Source of the DNA: Acidisphaera sp. L21
Lineage (GTDB): Bacteria > Pseudomonadota > Alphaproteobacteria > Acetobacterales > Acetobacteraceae
DNA length: 44,673 nt
Assembly: GCF_009765685.1 (NCBI RefSeq)
Contig: NZ_LMUY01000018.1
Span: 1-44,673 of the forward strand
Reading direction: 5' to 3'
The first letter of the stretch is position 1. Each line of letters starts with the position of its first letter. Below, piece after piece: positions 1-8,111 of the stretch. Under the pieces are notes generated by a model. It had not been told where the DNA came from and made no database searches. It saw nothing but the letters and a program-made list of their open reading frames with translations. A program made the translations under genes and the position numbers.

Positions 1-1116
1 GAGCGCGCCGCCCTGCTGGCGGCTCTGGACGGGCGGTTCGTGCAGCCCGGCCCAGCAGGCGCACCCTCGGCCGGCCGAACCGACGTGCTGCCGACCGGGC
101 GCAACCTGGCTGGGGTAGACCCGCGCATGCTGCCCACCCGATCTGCCCTCACCCTGGCGGAACGGGCGGCGACCGATTTGCTGCGTCGACACCGGCAGGA
201 CCATGGCGACTGGCCCCGGTCCATCGTGCTGAATGTGTGGGGTAGCTCCGCCATGCGCACCGGCGGGGAGGATATTGCGCTCGCGCTGCTGCTGCTGGGT
301 GTGCGGCCGGTGTGGGACGAGGGCTCGGGCCGGGTGAATGGCTATAGCATCACGCCGATCGCGGAGATGGATCGGCCGCGGGTGGATGTGACGCTGCGGA
401 TTTCCGGCCTGTTCCGCGACGCCTTCGCCGCACAAGTGACGTTGTTCGACGCCGCTGCTACCGCAGTTGCGGCGCGGGACGAGGCGGCAGATTGGAACCC
501 GCTGGCCGGGCAAACTGGCCCGCGCGTGTTCGGCCCGGCGCTGGGACAGTATGGCGCGGGCACGGATTGGTTCGCTGCCTCCGTTTCCGGCTACGGCAAG
601 CTGGAAGGTGTCGCCGATGCGGCGGCGCTGGCCGCGCGGGTGCGTGGTGCCGACGCGTTCCTGCACATCCAGGACCATGCAGAAACCGATCTGCTGGACG
701 GCCCGGAATATGCCGCCCATCTCGGCGGCTTCGCAGCGGCGGCCGCGGCGCTGGGTGCGTCCCCGGCGCTGTATCACCAGGACGGCGGGGTGCGAACCGT
801 GGCGGAGCAGGTGGTGCGCGTGGTGCGCGGCCGGGCGGCCAACCCGGTGTGGATCGCGGGCATGATGCGGCATGGCTACGCCGGCGCAGCGGAGATCGCC
901 CGGGCCGTGGACGCCCTCGCCGCCTTTGCTACGACGCTGCCCCAGCGCTTCGACCGTCAATTCGACCTGTTGCACGACGCTACGCTTGGCGCCACCGCGG
1001 TAGACGCGTTTCTGCGGCGGGAGAACCCGGACGCCCACGCCGCCATCGCCGCCCGGTTCGGCGCCATGCGCGACGCCGGGCTGTGGCATCCGCGCCGCAA
1101 CACGGTGGCGGCATGA
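1..1116 (+). CDS. cobN: Cobaltochelatase subunit CobN, C-terminal part (5' end outside window)
   Basis: The reading frame is open from the first base, and the 371 visible residues match the C-terminal part of the large cobaltochelatase subunit, which is usually about 1,200-1,300 residues. CobN works with CobS and CobT chelatase subunits to insert cobalt into hydrogenobyrinic acid a,c-diamide using ATP, the signature step of the aerobic pathway. Recognisable family stretches include LPTGRNLAGVDPRMLPT near residues 31-47, VLNVWGSSAMRTGGEDIA near 76-93, and the C-terminal WIAGMMRHGYAGAAEIA. The stop codon overlaps the cobG start (ATGA), so it is translationally linked to the cluster downstream. 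The ATP-driven CobS/CobT chelatase subunits are not in the window. Confidence 0.95.
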   Translation, partial: ERAALLAALDGRFVQPGPAGAPSAGRTDVLPTGRNLAGVDPRMLPTRSALTLAERAATDLLRRHRQDHGDWPRSIVLNVWGSSAMRTGGEDIALALLLLGVRPVWDEGSGRVNGYSITPIAEMDRPRVDVTLRISGLFRDAFAAQVTLFDAAATAVAARDEAADWNPLAGQTGPRVFGPALGQYGAGTDWFAASVSGYGKLEGVADAAALAARVRGADAFLHIQDHAETDLLDGPEYAAHLGGFAAAAAALGASPALYHQDGGVRTVAEQVVRVVRGRAANPVWIAGMMRHGYAGAAEIARAVDALAAFATTLPQRFDRQFDLLHDATLGATAVDAFLRRENPDAHAAIAARFGAMRDAGLWHPRRNTVAA

Positions 1117-1982
1117 TCCGCGGCTGGTGCCCGACAGTGCACGCACCGATGCCGTCCGGCGACGGGCTGCTGACGCGGGTGAAGCCGTTCGGCGGCCGGT
1201 TACCCTCCGCAGCGTTGCGCGCCTTGGCCTCGGCAGTCGCGGAATACGGCAACGGCGCGGTAGAACTGACGGGGCGAGGCAATCTGCAGATCCGGGGTAT
1301 TCGGAACGCCCCCGCCTTCGCCCGTGCCATGGTCGACGCCGGACTGGCCGATGCCGACCCGGCGCGCGAAGCCCGGCGCAACGTCATCGCCGTGCCGCCC
1401 TGCAACGATGCGCTGGTGGCCGAGGCAGAGGCCATACTGGCCGACACGTCAGGACTAGCCCCCAAATTCTGCGTCGTCGTCGCTGATGATGCCGTGTTCC
1501 TGGACGGGCTCGCTCTGTCATCCTTGCGCGCCATGACCGGAGCGGGCCGCTTCATCCTGCCCCCTGGCCTTTCCCCTGGCCCGGGTCACCTGCTGCATCC
1601 TGCATTTGGCCAAACCGATCCCTGCGGGCTGGGACGACTCGCGGCGTTGGGCGTGGAACTGCGGACCACGCCCTGGCGGGCCTTTCTGTCGCCCGTCCCG
1701 TGCGCCGGTTTCTTTCCCACGCCGGGCAGCATCACCGCTTGCCCCGGCGGCCCGGCCTGCGCCAGCGCCACCGTTGCCACACGGGTGGATGCAGAACGGC
1801 TTGCTGCCGCTGGGTTCGGGCCGCTGCACGTGTCCGGCTGCGCCAAAGGCTGCGCCCACCCGCGCGCCGCCACCACGCTGGTTGGCCGAAATGGGTTATA
1901 CGACCTCATCCGCCACGGCCGCGCCAGCGATGCACCGGACCTTCGCGCCCTCACCCTGGACCAGGCCATGACAGCCCTATGA
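1113..1982 (+). CDS. cobG: Precorrin-3B synthase CobG (compact form)
   Basis: The protein has 289 residues. CobG is the oxygen-using monooxygenase that converts precorrin-3A to precorrin-3B before ring contraction. The N-terminal part has the nitrite/sulfite reductase ferredoxin-like half-domain (GDGLLTRVKP, then ELTGRGNLQIRG). The C-terminal part carries C210-x5-C216 and C243-x3-C247, the cysteine pattern that holds the [4Fe-4S] cluster in this superfamily. Described CobG proteins are usually around 400 residues or more, so this one is short. The shortfall appears to lie in the central region and second half-domain, while the cluster motif is intact. The ATG overlaps the cobN stop by 4 nt and the stop overlaps cobH by 4 nt. 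Start choice rests on the overlap and on homology beginning at IRGWCP. Confidence 0.88.
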   Translation: MIRGWCPTVHAPMPSGDGLLTRVKPFGGRLPSAALRALASAVAEYGNGAVELTGRGNLQIRGIRNAPAFARAMVDAGLADADPAREARRNVIAVPPCNDALVAEAEAILADTSGLAPKFCVVVADDAVFLDGLALSSLRAMTGAGRFILPPGLSPGPGHLLHPAFGQTDPCGLGRLAALGVELRTTPWRAFLSPVPCAGFFPTPGSITACPGGPACASATVATRVDAERLAAAGFGPLHVSGCAKGCAHPRAATTLVGRNGLYDLIRHGRASDAPDLRALTLDQAMTAL

Positions 1983-2605
1983 CCCGCGACTATATCCGCG
2001 ACGGCGCCGCGATCTACACGCAATCCTTCGCCACCATCCGCGCCGAAACCGATCTGGGCGGCCGGTCCGAGGTCGAGGCACGGATCGCCGTCCGCATCGT
2101 TCACGCCGCAGGCATGACGGAGATAGCGCCGGATCTACGCTTTTCCCCGGGGTTCGCCGCTGCCGCCCAAGCCGCATTGCGCGCCGGCGCCCCAATCCTT
2201 TGCGACGCGAAAATGGTCGCGCACGGCATCACCCGCAGCCGCCTACCATCGCAGAACGAGGTAATCTGCACCCTGGACCACCCCGAGACTCCCGCATTGG
2301 CCAAGCGCATCGGTAACACCCGATCCGCCGCGGCGCTGGATCTTTGGGGTGACCGGCTGGGCGGCGCCGTCGTCGCAATCGGAAATGCGCCCACCGCGCT
2401 GTTCCACCTGCTGGAGTTGCTGGACGCCGGTGCCCCGCCCCCCGCCGCCATCATCGGCCTGCCCGTCGGATTCGTCGGCGCCGCCGAGTCGAAGGCGGCC
2501 CTTTGGGACGACGGCCGTGTGCCCTGCCTGGTGCTGCCCGGCCGTCGCGGCGGCAGTGCGATGACCGTGGCCGCGATCAACGCCCTGGCCAGCGACATCG
2601 AATGA
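1979..2605 (+). CDS. cobH: Precorrin-8X methylmutase CobH
   Basis: This 208-residue protein has the standard family length. It moves the C11 methyl group of precorrin-8X to C12, giving hydrogenobyrinic acid. The family start DYIRDGAAIYTQSFATIRAE is followed by RIVHAAGM, whose His42 corresponds to the catalytic histidine of characterised CobH/CbiC proteins. The conserved KMVAHGITRSRLP and IGNAPTALFHLLEL blocks follow. The gene is joined to cobG and cobI by ATGA overlaps. No oddities were seen. Confidence 0.95.
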   Translation: MTRDYIRDGAAIYTQSFATIRAETDLGGRSEVEARIAVRIVHAAGMTEIAPDLRFSPGFAAAAQAALRAGAPILCDAKMVAHGITRSRLPSQNEVICTLDHPETPALAKRIGNTRSAAALDLWGDRLGGAVVAIGNAPTALFHLLELLDAGAPPPAAIIGLPVGFVGAAESKAALWDDGRVPCLVLPGRRGGSAMTVAAINALASDIE

Positions 2606-3351
2606 CTGATGCGCCCTCTGGCTCACCCTTTGGCACGCTGTACAGCGTCGGCGTCGGCCCTGGCGACCCGGAATTGCTGACGCTGAAGGCCGCGCGCATC
2701 CTGGCCGCCGCACCCGCCTACGCCTATTTCGCCAAGCGCGGCCGGCCCAGCCATGCCCACGCCATCGCCGCCGGGCATCTGCGTCCGGATGCGCAGGCGC
2801 TGCGGTTCGACTACCCATTCACCACCGAAATCCCGGTCACCGACCCGCGCTATGCCATGGGGATGACCGCGTTCTACGAAGCCGCCTCCGCCACCATCGG
2901 CGCAAAGCTGGAGGAAGGTGTTTCGGTAGCGCTACTGTGCGAGGGCGACCCGTTCTTCTACGGCTCGGCCATGTATGTGTTCGACCGGCTGTCCCCTCGG
3001 TTCGCGCACGAGGTCGTGCCGGGCATCACCGGCATGTCCGGCGCCTGGGCCCGCGCCTGCCGGCCGATGACGCATGGCGACGACGTGCTGACGGTGCTGC
3101 CCGGTACGCTCGACGGCGCGACCTTGGCGGCGAAGCTGCGCACCACCGACGCCGCCGTCATCATGAAGGTCGGCCGCAACCTGCCAAAAATCCGCGCCGC
3201 CTTGGCCGAGTCGGGTCGCAGCGACCAGGCGATCTACGTCGAGCGCGGCACCATGGCGGAGGAGCGGATTGCCAAGCTAGACTCCATCGCCGACGGCCCG
3301 GCGCCGTATTTCTCCCTGGTGCTGGTGCCGGGCCGGCGAGGGCCTCGGTGA
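2602..3351 (+). CDS. cobI: Precorrin-2 C20-methyltransferase CobI
   Basis: This 249-residue SAM-dependent tetrapyrrole methylase adds the C20 methyl group to precorrin-2 to give precorrin-3A, the substrate of CobG. The family P-loop-like SAM motif GVGPGDPELLTLKA is at residues 17-30, and the second motif CEGDPFFYGSAMY begins at Cys113. VVPGITGMSGAWA is the third typical block. The long substrate-recognition segment with DYPF and YEAA is characteristic of CobI rather than CobJ or CobM. The gene overlaps cobH (ATGA) and cobJ (GTGA). Confidence 0.94.
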   Translation: MTDAPSGSPFGTLYSVGVGPGDPELLTLKAARILAAAPAYAYFAKRGRPSHAHAIAAGHLRPDAQALRFDYPFTTEIPVTDPRYAMGMTAFYEAASATIGAKLEEGVSVALLCEGDPFFYGSAMYVFDRLSPRFAHEVVPGITGMSGAWARACRPMTHGDDVLTVLPGTLDGATLAAKLRTTDAAVIMKVGRNLPKIRAALAESGRSDQAIYVERGTMAEERIAKLDSIADGPAPYFSLVLVPGRRGPR

Positions 3352-4097
3352 GCGGCCACCTCGCCATCATCGGGACCGGGCCTGGCGACCCGGGGCTGCT
3401 CGCGCCCCGCGCCGCCGCGGCATTGGCGGATGCGACGGATCTGATCGGTTACGGGCCTTATCTGGACCGCATCCCGGAGCGTACTGGGCAAACCCGCCAT
3501 GCCTCCGACAACCGCGTGGAACTGGATCGCGCCCGCCTGGCTCTACACCTGGCCGCATCCGGACATCGCGTAGCAGTAGTGTCCGCCGGGGATGCCGGCG
3601 TATTCGGCATGGCGGCCGCCGTATTCGAGGCTGTGGACGCCGACCCGCAGCACGCCGGGCTGGAGATCGAGGTCATTCCCGGCATTTCCGCCTTGCTTGC
3701 CGCCGCCGCCCGATTGGGTGCCCCGCTGGGACATGATTTCTGTGCCATTTCCCTGTCCGACAATCTGAAGCCGTGGCCCACCGTGCTTGCCCGGCTACGC
3801 GCCGTGGCGGAAGCAGGGTTCGTCATGGCATTGTACAATCCCATCTCGCGCGCCCGCCCCTGGCAGCTTGGCGCCGCGTTCGAGGCGTTGCGGGCGGTGC
3901 TGCCAGGGCAAACGCCGGTCGCCTTCGCCACCGCGATCAGCCGGGCGGATGAGCGGGTGGAGATCCTGTCGCTTGCCGACGCTGACCCGTTGCGCGCGGA
4001 CATGCGCACGCTGGTCATGGTGGGGACCGCCGCCACTCGCAGTATTGCGCGGCCGGGTGGGGGCGCGTGGCTCTACACCCCGCGCAGCGCCGCCTGA
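3348..4097 (+). CDS. cobJ: Precorrin-3B C17-methyltransferase CobJ
   Basis: This 249-residue methylase methylates C17 of precorrin-3B and drives ring contraction to precorrin-4. Motifs visible are GTGPGDPGLLAPRA (residues 9-22), DLIGYGPYLDRI, SAGDAGVFGMAAAVFE, and EVIPGISALLAAAARLGAPLGHDFCAISLSD, a stretch diagnostic of CobJ/CbiH. MALYNPISRARPWQL is also typical. The start is GTG, overlapping the cobI stop as GTGA. The last 25 nt overlap the 3' end of cobK, which runs in the opposite direction, so the two transcripts are complementary at their tails. Confidence 0.94.
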   Translation: MSGHLAIIGTGPGDPGLLAPRAAAALADATDLIGYGPYLDRIPERTGQTRHASDNRVELDRARLALHLAASGHRVAVVSAGDAGVFGMAAAVFEAVDADPQHAGLEIEVIPGISALLAAAARLGAPLGHDFCAISLSDNLKPWPTVLARLRAVAEAGFVMALYNPISRARPWQLGAAFEALRAVLPGQTPVAFATAISRADERVEILSLADADPLRADMRTLVMVGTAATRSIARPGGGAWLYTPRSAA

Positions 4098-4801
4098 GCA
4101 TGCAGCCACGCCAGCGCCCCAGCCGCGTCGCGCACCACCACACCGGCGGGGGGCGGCGGCCGGTCGACCATTATCACGCGCACGCCGAGTGCCCGGGCAG
4201 CTGCCAGTTTACTTGCGACAGCAGAACCGCCGGAATTCTTCGTCACCAGCGTGTCGATCGCATGGGACTGCATCAGGGCGCGGTCATCCCCCTCGGTAAA
4301 CGGGCCACGCGCGGTGATGATCGTGGCGCCCACCGGTGCATCGGGCGGCGGATCGACGGAGCGGACCAGATAGCGATGCGGTGGCCCGAACACGGCCAAT
4401 TCACCCTGCCCCACCGTCAGGAACACCTGCCGCGGCCGATGCCCGAGTGCTTCCGCGGCGGCCTGCATGTTGGGCACCAAACTCCAGTCATCACCGGGCT
4501 GCGCGAGCCAGGCGGGGCGCAAGACGACGACGCGGGGAATAGCGACCTGCGCCGCGTTCGCTTTCATCCGGGCGGCGAAAGGGTGGGTTGCGTCTATCAA
4601 CGCCTGCATGCCCTCCCGTTGCAGATAGTCCGTCAGCCCGGCGACGCCACCGAACCCGCCGACGCGCCACGGGATTGGCGGCTTCGCGGGGGATCGGGTG
4701 CGACCGGCCAAGGACAACACCGGGTTGAACCGGCGATCATCCGCCAATGCCCGGGCGATCGCCGAGGCCTCCGTCGTTCCACCCAGAATCAGTACTCGCA
4801 T
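4073..4801 (-). CDS. cobK: Precorrin-6A reductase CobK
   Basis: This 242-residue NADPH-dependent reductase converts precorrin-6A to precorrin-6B. The N-terminal MRVLILGGTTEASAIARAL is the nucleotide-binding start of the family. The block ATHPFA (71-76) and TKNSGG (187-192) are conserved CobK/CbiJ motifs. It is on the minus strand although its neighbours are all on the plus strand. Its 3' end overlaps cobJ by 25 nt, and its ATG lies only 14 bp from the divergent cobL ATG. Any cobK promoter must therefore lie inside the cobL coding sequence, or cobK must be expressed from a longer antisense transcript. No strong Shine-Dalgarno sequence precedes the ATG. Confidence 0.94.
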   Translation of the reverse strand: MRVLILGGTTEASAIARALADDRRFNPVLSLAGRTRSPAKPPIPWRVGGFGGVAGLTDYLQREGMQALIDATHPFAARMKANAAQVAIPRVVVLRPAWLAQPGDDWSLVPNMQAAAEALGHRPRQVFLTVGQGELAVFGPPHRYLVRSVDPPPDAPVGATIITARGPFTEGDDRALMQSHAIDTLVTKNSGGSAVASKLAAARALGVRVIMVDRPPPPAGVVVRDAAGALAWLHAQAALRGV

Positions 4802-4815
4802 GGGCGGGTTGTGGC

Positions 4816-6006
4816 ATGACCACCCGCTGGCTCGCCATCGTCGGCATTGGAGAGGACGGGCATCTGCCGCCCGCAGCCCACGACGCAGTCGCACGGGCCG
4901 CGCTGGTTGTTGGTGGGCGGCGGCACCTGGCCTTGGCAGAAGCCGCAATCACCGGGGAAAAACTGCCGTGGCCGAGTCCAATGGACGGGGCCTACGCCAC
5001 GATCCTTGCCAGGCGCCCGGGACCGGTGGCGGTGCTGGCCTCCGGCGATCCGTTCTGTTTCGGGGTTGGAACCGCCCTCGCCCGGCTCGTACCGATGGCG
5101 GAGATCATCTGCCATCCCGCACCCTCCGCGTTTGCCCTGGCAAGGGCGCGACTCGGTTGGTCGACGGTGGAGGAGTTGTCGGTCTGCGGCCGCCCGCTCA
5201 CCGCCATCGTGCCGCATCTGCAACCTGGCGCGCGACTCCTGGTGCTATCCGCCGACGCCTCCAGCCCGGGCGCGTTGGCCGCCCTGCTGCAGGCACGCGG
5301 CCTCGGCGAGTCGGAGATCATCGTGCTGGAGGCGATGGGCGGCTTGGCCGAGCGCATGCGTCACGCGACCGCCCAGGGGTTCGACCTAGAAGATGTGCAC
5401 GCGCTGAACACAGTGGCAATCACCGTGAAAGGCCCGGTAACCCAACATCTTGCTACAGGCCTGTCGGACAGTCTGTTCGAGCACGATGGCCAACTGACCC
5501 GACGCGAAATCCGGGCCGTCACCTTGTCCAGCCTGGCGCCGCGCCGTGGCGAATTGCTGTGGGATGTCGGCGGGGGCGCCGGATCGATCGGCATCGAGTG
5601 GATGCTGCGCCACCCGGCCAACCGCGCCATCGCGATCGAGCCGGACCTCGCGCGTGTCGCCCGCATCGCGCAGAACGCAACCACGCTGGGGGTGCCCGGA
5701 CTGGTGGTGGTGGAAGGCGGCGCGCCCGGCGCCCTGGCCGGGTTGCCGCCGCCCGATGCAATATTCCTCGGCGGCGGCGCACATCGGCCCGGTGTCATCG
5801 ACACGGCCTGGGGCGCCTTACCCCCTCAAGGCCGTATCGTCGCCAACGCCGTGACGATCGAGACGGAAATGACGGTCATGGCTGCCCAGTCGCGGCTCGG
5901 CGGCACATTGCTACGTCTGAGCCTGGAGCGGATGGACAGTGTCGGCACGATGCACGCCTTCCGTCCGGCCATGACCGTCACCCAATGGGCGGCGGTGAAG
6001 CCGTGA
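4816..6006 (+). CDS. cobL: Precorrin-6Y C5,15-methyltransferase (decarboxylating) CobL
   Basis: This 396-residue fusion of CbiE-like and CbiT-like domains is typical of the aerobic pathway. The N-terminal tetrapyrrole methylase (roughly 1-200) begins WLAIVGIGEDG and contains LASGDPFCFGVG. The C-terminal Rossmann methyltransferase (roughly 215-396) has LTRREIRAVTLSSLAPRRGE and the SAM motif LLWDVGGGAGSIGIEW. Together they methylate C5 and C15 and remove the acetate carboxyl of ring C, giving precorrin-8. The ATG is 14 bp from the start of divergent cobK. The stop overlaps cobE (GTGA). Confidence 0.94.
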   Translation: MTTRWLAIVGIGEDGHLPPAAHDAVARAALVVGGRRHLALAEAAITGEKLPWPSPMDGAYATILARRPGPVAVLASGDPFCFGVGTALARLVPMAEIICHPAPSAFALARARLGWSTVEELSVCGRPLTAIVPHLQPGARLLVLSADASSPGALAALLQARGLGESEIIVLEAMGGLAERMRHATAQGFDLEDVHALNTVAITVKGPVTQHLATGLSDSLFEHDGQLTRREIRAVTLSSLAPRRGELLWDVGGGAGSIGIEWMLRHPANRAIAIEPDLARVARIAQNATTLGVPGLVVVEGGAPGALAGLPPPDAIFLGGGAHRPGVIDTAWGALPPQGRIVANAVTIETEMTVMAAQSRLGGTLLRLSLERMDSVGTMHAFRPAMTVTQWAAVKP

Positions 6007-6347
6007 TCGTCGCTGGCATCGGGTGCCGGCGTGGCTGCCCGGCCGAGGATATCGTGGCCCTGGTGCGCCAGGCCGGCGGCGCCGACGCACTGGCCGCCCC
6101 CGCGTGGAAGCACGGCGAGGCGGGGATTGCCGAAGCCGCGCGCCTGCTGGACCTGAACCTGCGCTTCATTGACGACGCCGCCCTGGCTGCGGTGCAGGAC
6201 CAGTGCCCGACGCGATCGGCTGCCGTTGCTCGGGCAACCGGCCATGCCTCGGTCGCGGAAGCCGCAGCCCTGGCCGGCGGCGGGCGGCTGGTGCTGGCGC
6301 GGATCGCCGGCGGTTTGGCGACCTGCGCCCTGGCGGAGCATCCATGA
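6003..6347 (+). CDS. cobE: Cobalamin biosynthesis protein CobE (CbiG C-terminal family)
   Basis: This 114-residue protein matches the small CobE family, related to the C-terminal domain of Cbi[22 protein letters not shown] at the start and [23 protein letters not shown] and [10 protein letters not shown] near the end are the recognisable parts. CobE is found in aerobic clusters, and its precise biochemical role is not firmly settled. I chose GTG at 6003 because it gives the GTGA overlap with cobL seen at other junctions. An in-frame ATG at 5985 would add six residues. The stop overlaps cobM (ATGA). Confidence 0.85.
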   Translation: MIVAGIGCRRGCPAEDIVALVRQAGGADALAAPAWKHGEAGIAEAARLLDLNLRFIDDAALAAVQDQCPTRSAAVARATGHASVAEAAALAGGGRLVLARIAGGLATCALAEHP

Positions 6348-7084
6348 CCATCCATTTCATTGGCGCTGGCCCGGGCGCAGCCGACCTCATCACCCTTCGC
6401 GGCGCCCGGCTGCTCGCCGCCTGCCCCGTCTGCCTCTACGCCGGGTCGATCGTGCCACCGGAGATGCTGGCGCATTGCGCACCCGGCACCCGCCTCGTCG
6501 ACACTGCGTCTATGGATCTCGACGCGATCGAGCAGGAATTCGTCACCGCCGATTCCGCCGGGCAGGACGTGGCACGGCTGCATTCGGGCGACCTCTCGCT
6601 TTACAGCGCCGTGGCGGAGCAACTTCGCCGGCTGGATCGGCGCGGCATTCTCTACACGCTCACGCCTGGCGTCCCCGCCTTCGCGGCCGCCGCTTCCGTG
6701 CTGGGGCGCGAATTGACGGTGCCAGGCGTGGCGCAAACCATCGTGCTCACCCGCGTGTCGGGCCGCGCGTCCGCCATGCCGCCGGGCGAGGCGCTCGCCG
6801 CCTATGCCGCGACGGGGGCGACACTGGCGATCCATCTCGCGGCCGCCCTGCTGGGCCAAACGCTTGCCGCGCTCGTGCCGCATTACGGGGCCGATTGCCC
6901 GGCCGCCCTCGTGGTGCGCGCCACCTGGCCGGAGGAACGAATTGTCCGCGCCACGCTCGGCACGCTGGACGCGACGGGCGTGGATCGCACGGCGCTGCTT
7001 CTGGTCGGCCGGGCGTTAGAGCCGGCGGATTTCCGCGAGAGCGCGCTGTACAGCCCGGATTACGTCCGGCGCTACCGCTCGTGA
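6344..7084 (+). CDS. cobM: Precorrin-4 C11-methyltransferase CobM
   Basis: This 246-residue SAM-dependent methylase methylates C11 of precorrin-4 to give precorrin-5. It begins [23 protein letters not shown], with the SAM motif at residues 7-14. It continues with [29 protein letters not shown] and [23 protein letters not shown], all characteristic of CobM/CbiF. The ATG overlaps cobE by 4 nt. The last 13 nt overlap the 3' end of cbiD on the other strand. Confidence 0.95.
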   Translation: MTIHFIGAGPGAADLITLRGARLLAACPVCLYAGSIVPPEMLAHCAPGTRLVDTASMDLDAIEQEFVTADSAGQDVARLHSGDLSLYSAVAEQLRRLDRRGILYTLTPGVPAFAAAASVLGRELTVPGVAQTIVLTRVSGRASAMPPGEALAAYAATGATLAIHLAAALLGQTLAALVPHYGADCPAALVVRATWPEERIVRATLGTLDATGVDRTALLLVGRALEPADFRESALYSPDYVRRYRS

Positions 7085-8097
7085 CGCCCGACAAGGCGGC
7101 CTGCCCGATCGAACACCACGATTTCCAATGCCACGGGTGCGCCCTCCAGCGCGGTGTTGGCGGTGTGCCACGCGCCTTGCGCCACCGCCTCGCCCAGGCT
7201 TGGCGCAAGCATGAACGCCTCCGCCACCGTGTTGGCTTCGGCCACGCCGGGCACGCCGGCAAGGGCCGCCAGTTCGGCCATGTCGACCGCGCCGCGTTTG
7301 CTGTGCAGATCCAGCCGGCCCTGGGCCAGCTTCGCCATTTTCGCGACACCGCCGGCGATGGTCAGCTTCGGCACTGGATGGCGCCGCAGATAACGCAGCA
7401 GGCCGCCGACGAAATCGCCCATCTCGATCAGCGCGATCTCTGGCAACCCGTGCAGAGCTGCGATTGCGGCCTCGCTGGTGCTGCCGGTGGCGCCGGCGAT
7501 GTGGCCGATCCCGGCAGCCCGCGCGACATCGATGCCGCGATGGATGGAGTCGATCCAGGCGGCGCAGGAATACGGCACCACGATGCCGGTCGTGCCCAGG
7601 ATGGACAGGCCGCCGACGATGCCCAGCCGGCCATTCAGCGTCCGCTCCGCCAGGCGAGCGCCGTTTTCGACGCCGATTTCCACCTCCACGTCGGCCCGCC
7701 CCACTTCCGCCAACGCGTCGCGGATCATCTGGCGGGGCATGGGGTTGATCGCCGGCTCCCCCGGCGGCAGCGGCAGGCCGGCCCGGGTGACCGTGCCAAC
7801 CCCAGCGCCGGCGCGAAAACTGATGCCGGGGCCAGCGGCGGACACACGCACACGGATCAGCGCGCCGTGGGTGACGTCCGGGTCGTCCCCGGCGTCCTTC
7901 ACGATGGCGGCGTGGGCGCCGTCGTGATCGAGCCGGGTTTCGGCCAGCGCAAACGCGACGCGGCCGCCGCGGGGCAGCGGGATCTCCACCGGGTCGGGGA
8001 ACATGCCGGTGCGGAGCGCGGTGAATGCCGCCTTCGCCGCCGCCGCCGCACAGGCGCCGGTGGTCCAACCGCGCCGCAGATTCGTCCCGTTCTCCAC
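7072..8097 (-). CDS. cbiD: Cobalt-precorrin-5B C1-methyltransferase family protein CbiD
   Basis: This 341-residue protein belongs to the CbiD family, which methylates C1 of the corrin ring with loss of the two-carbon unit. The N-terminal [18 protein letters not shown] is the family hallmark. Later blocks include [28 protein letters not shown] and EANTVAEAF. In a canonical aerobic pathway this step belongs to CobF, for which no gene is seen here, so CbiD probably replaces it. The start is a GTG just before [13 protein letters not shown], 14 bp from the divergent cobB ATG. The 3' end overlaps cobM by 13 nt. The geometry is the same as for cobK. Confidence 0.93.
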   Translation of the reverse strand: MENGTNLRRGWTTGACAAAAAKAAFTALRTGMFPDPVEIPLPRGGRVAFALAETRLDHDGAHAAIVKDAGDDPDVTHGALIRVRVSAAGPGISFRAGAGVGTVTRAGLPLPPGEPAINPMPRQMIRDALAEVGRADVEVEIGVENGARLAERTLNGRLGIVGGLSILGTTGIVVPYSCAAWIDSIHRGIDVARAAGIGHIAGATGSTSEAAIAALHGLPEIALIEMGDFVGGLLRYLRRHPVPKLTIAGGVAKMAKLAQGRLDLHSKRGAVDMAELAALAGVPGVAEANTVAEAFMLAPSLGEAVAQGAWHTANTALEGAPVALEIVVFDRAGRLVGRHER

Positions 8098-8111
8098 CCC
8101 GGCAGCATAGC

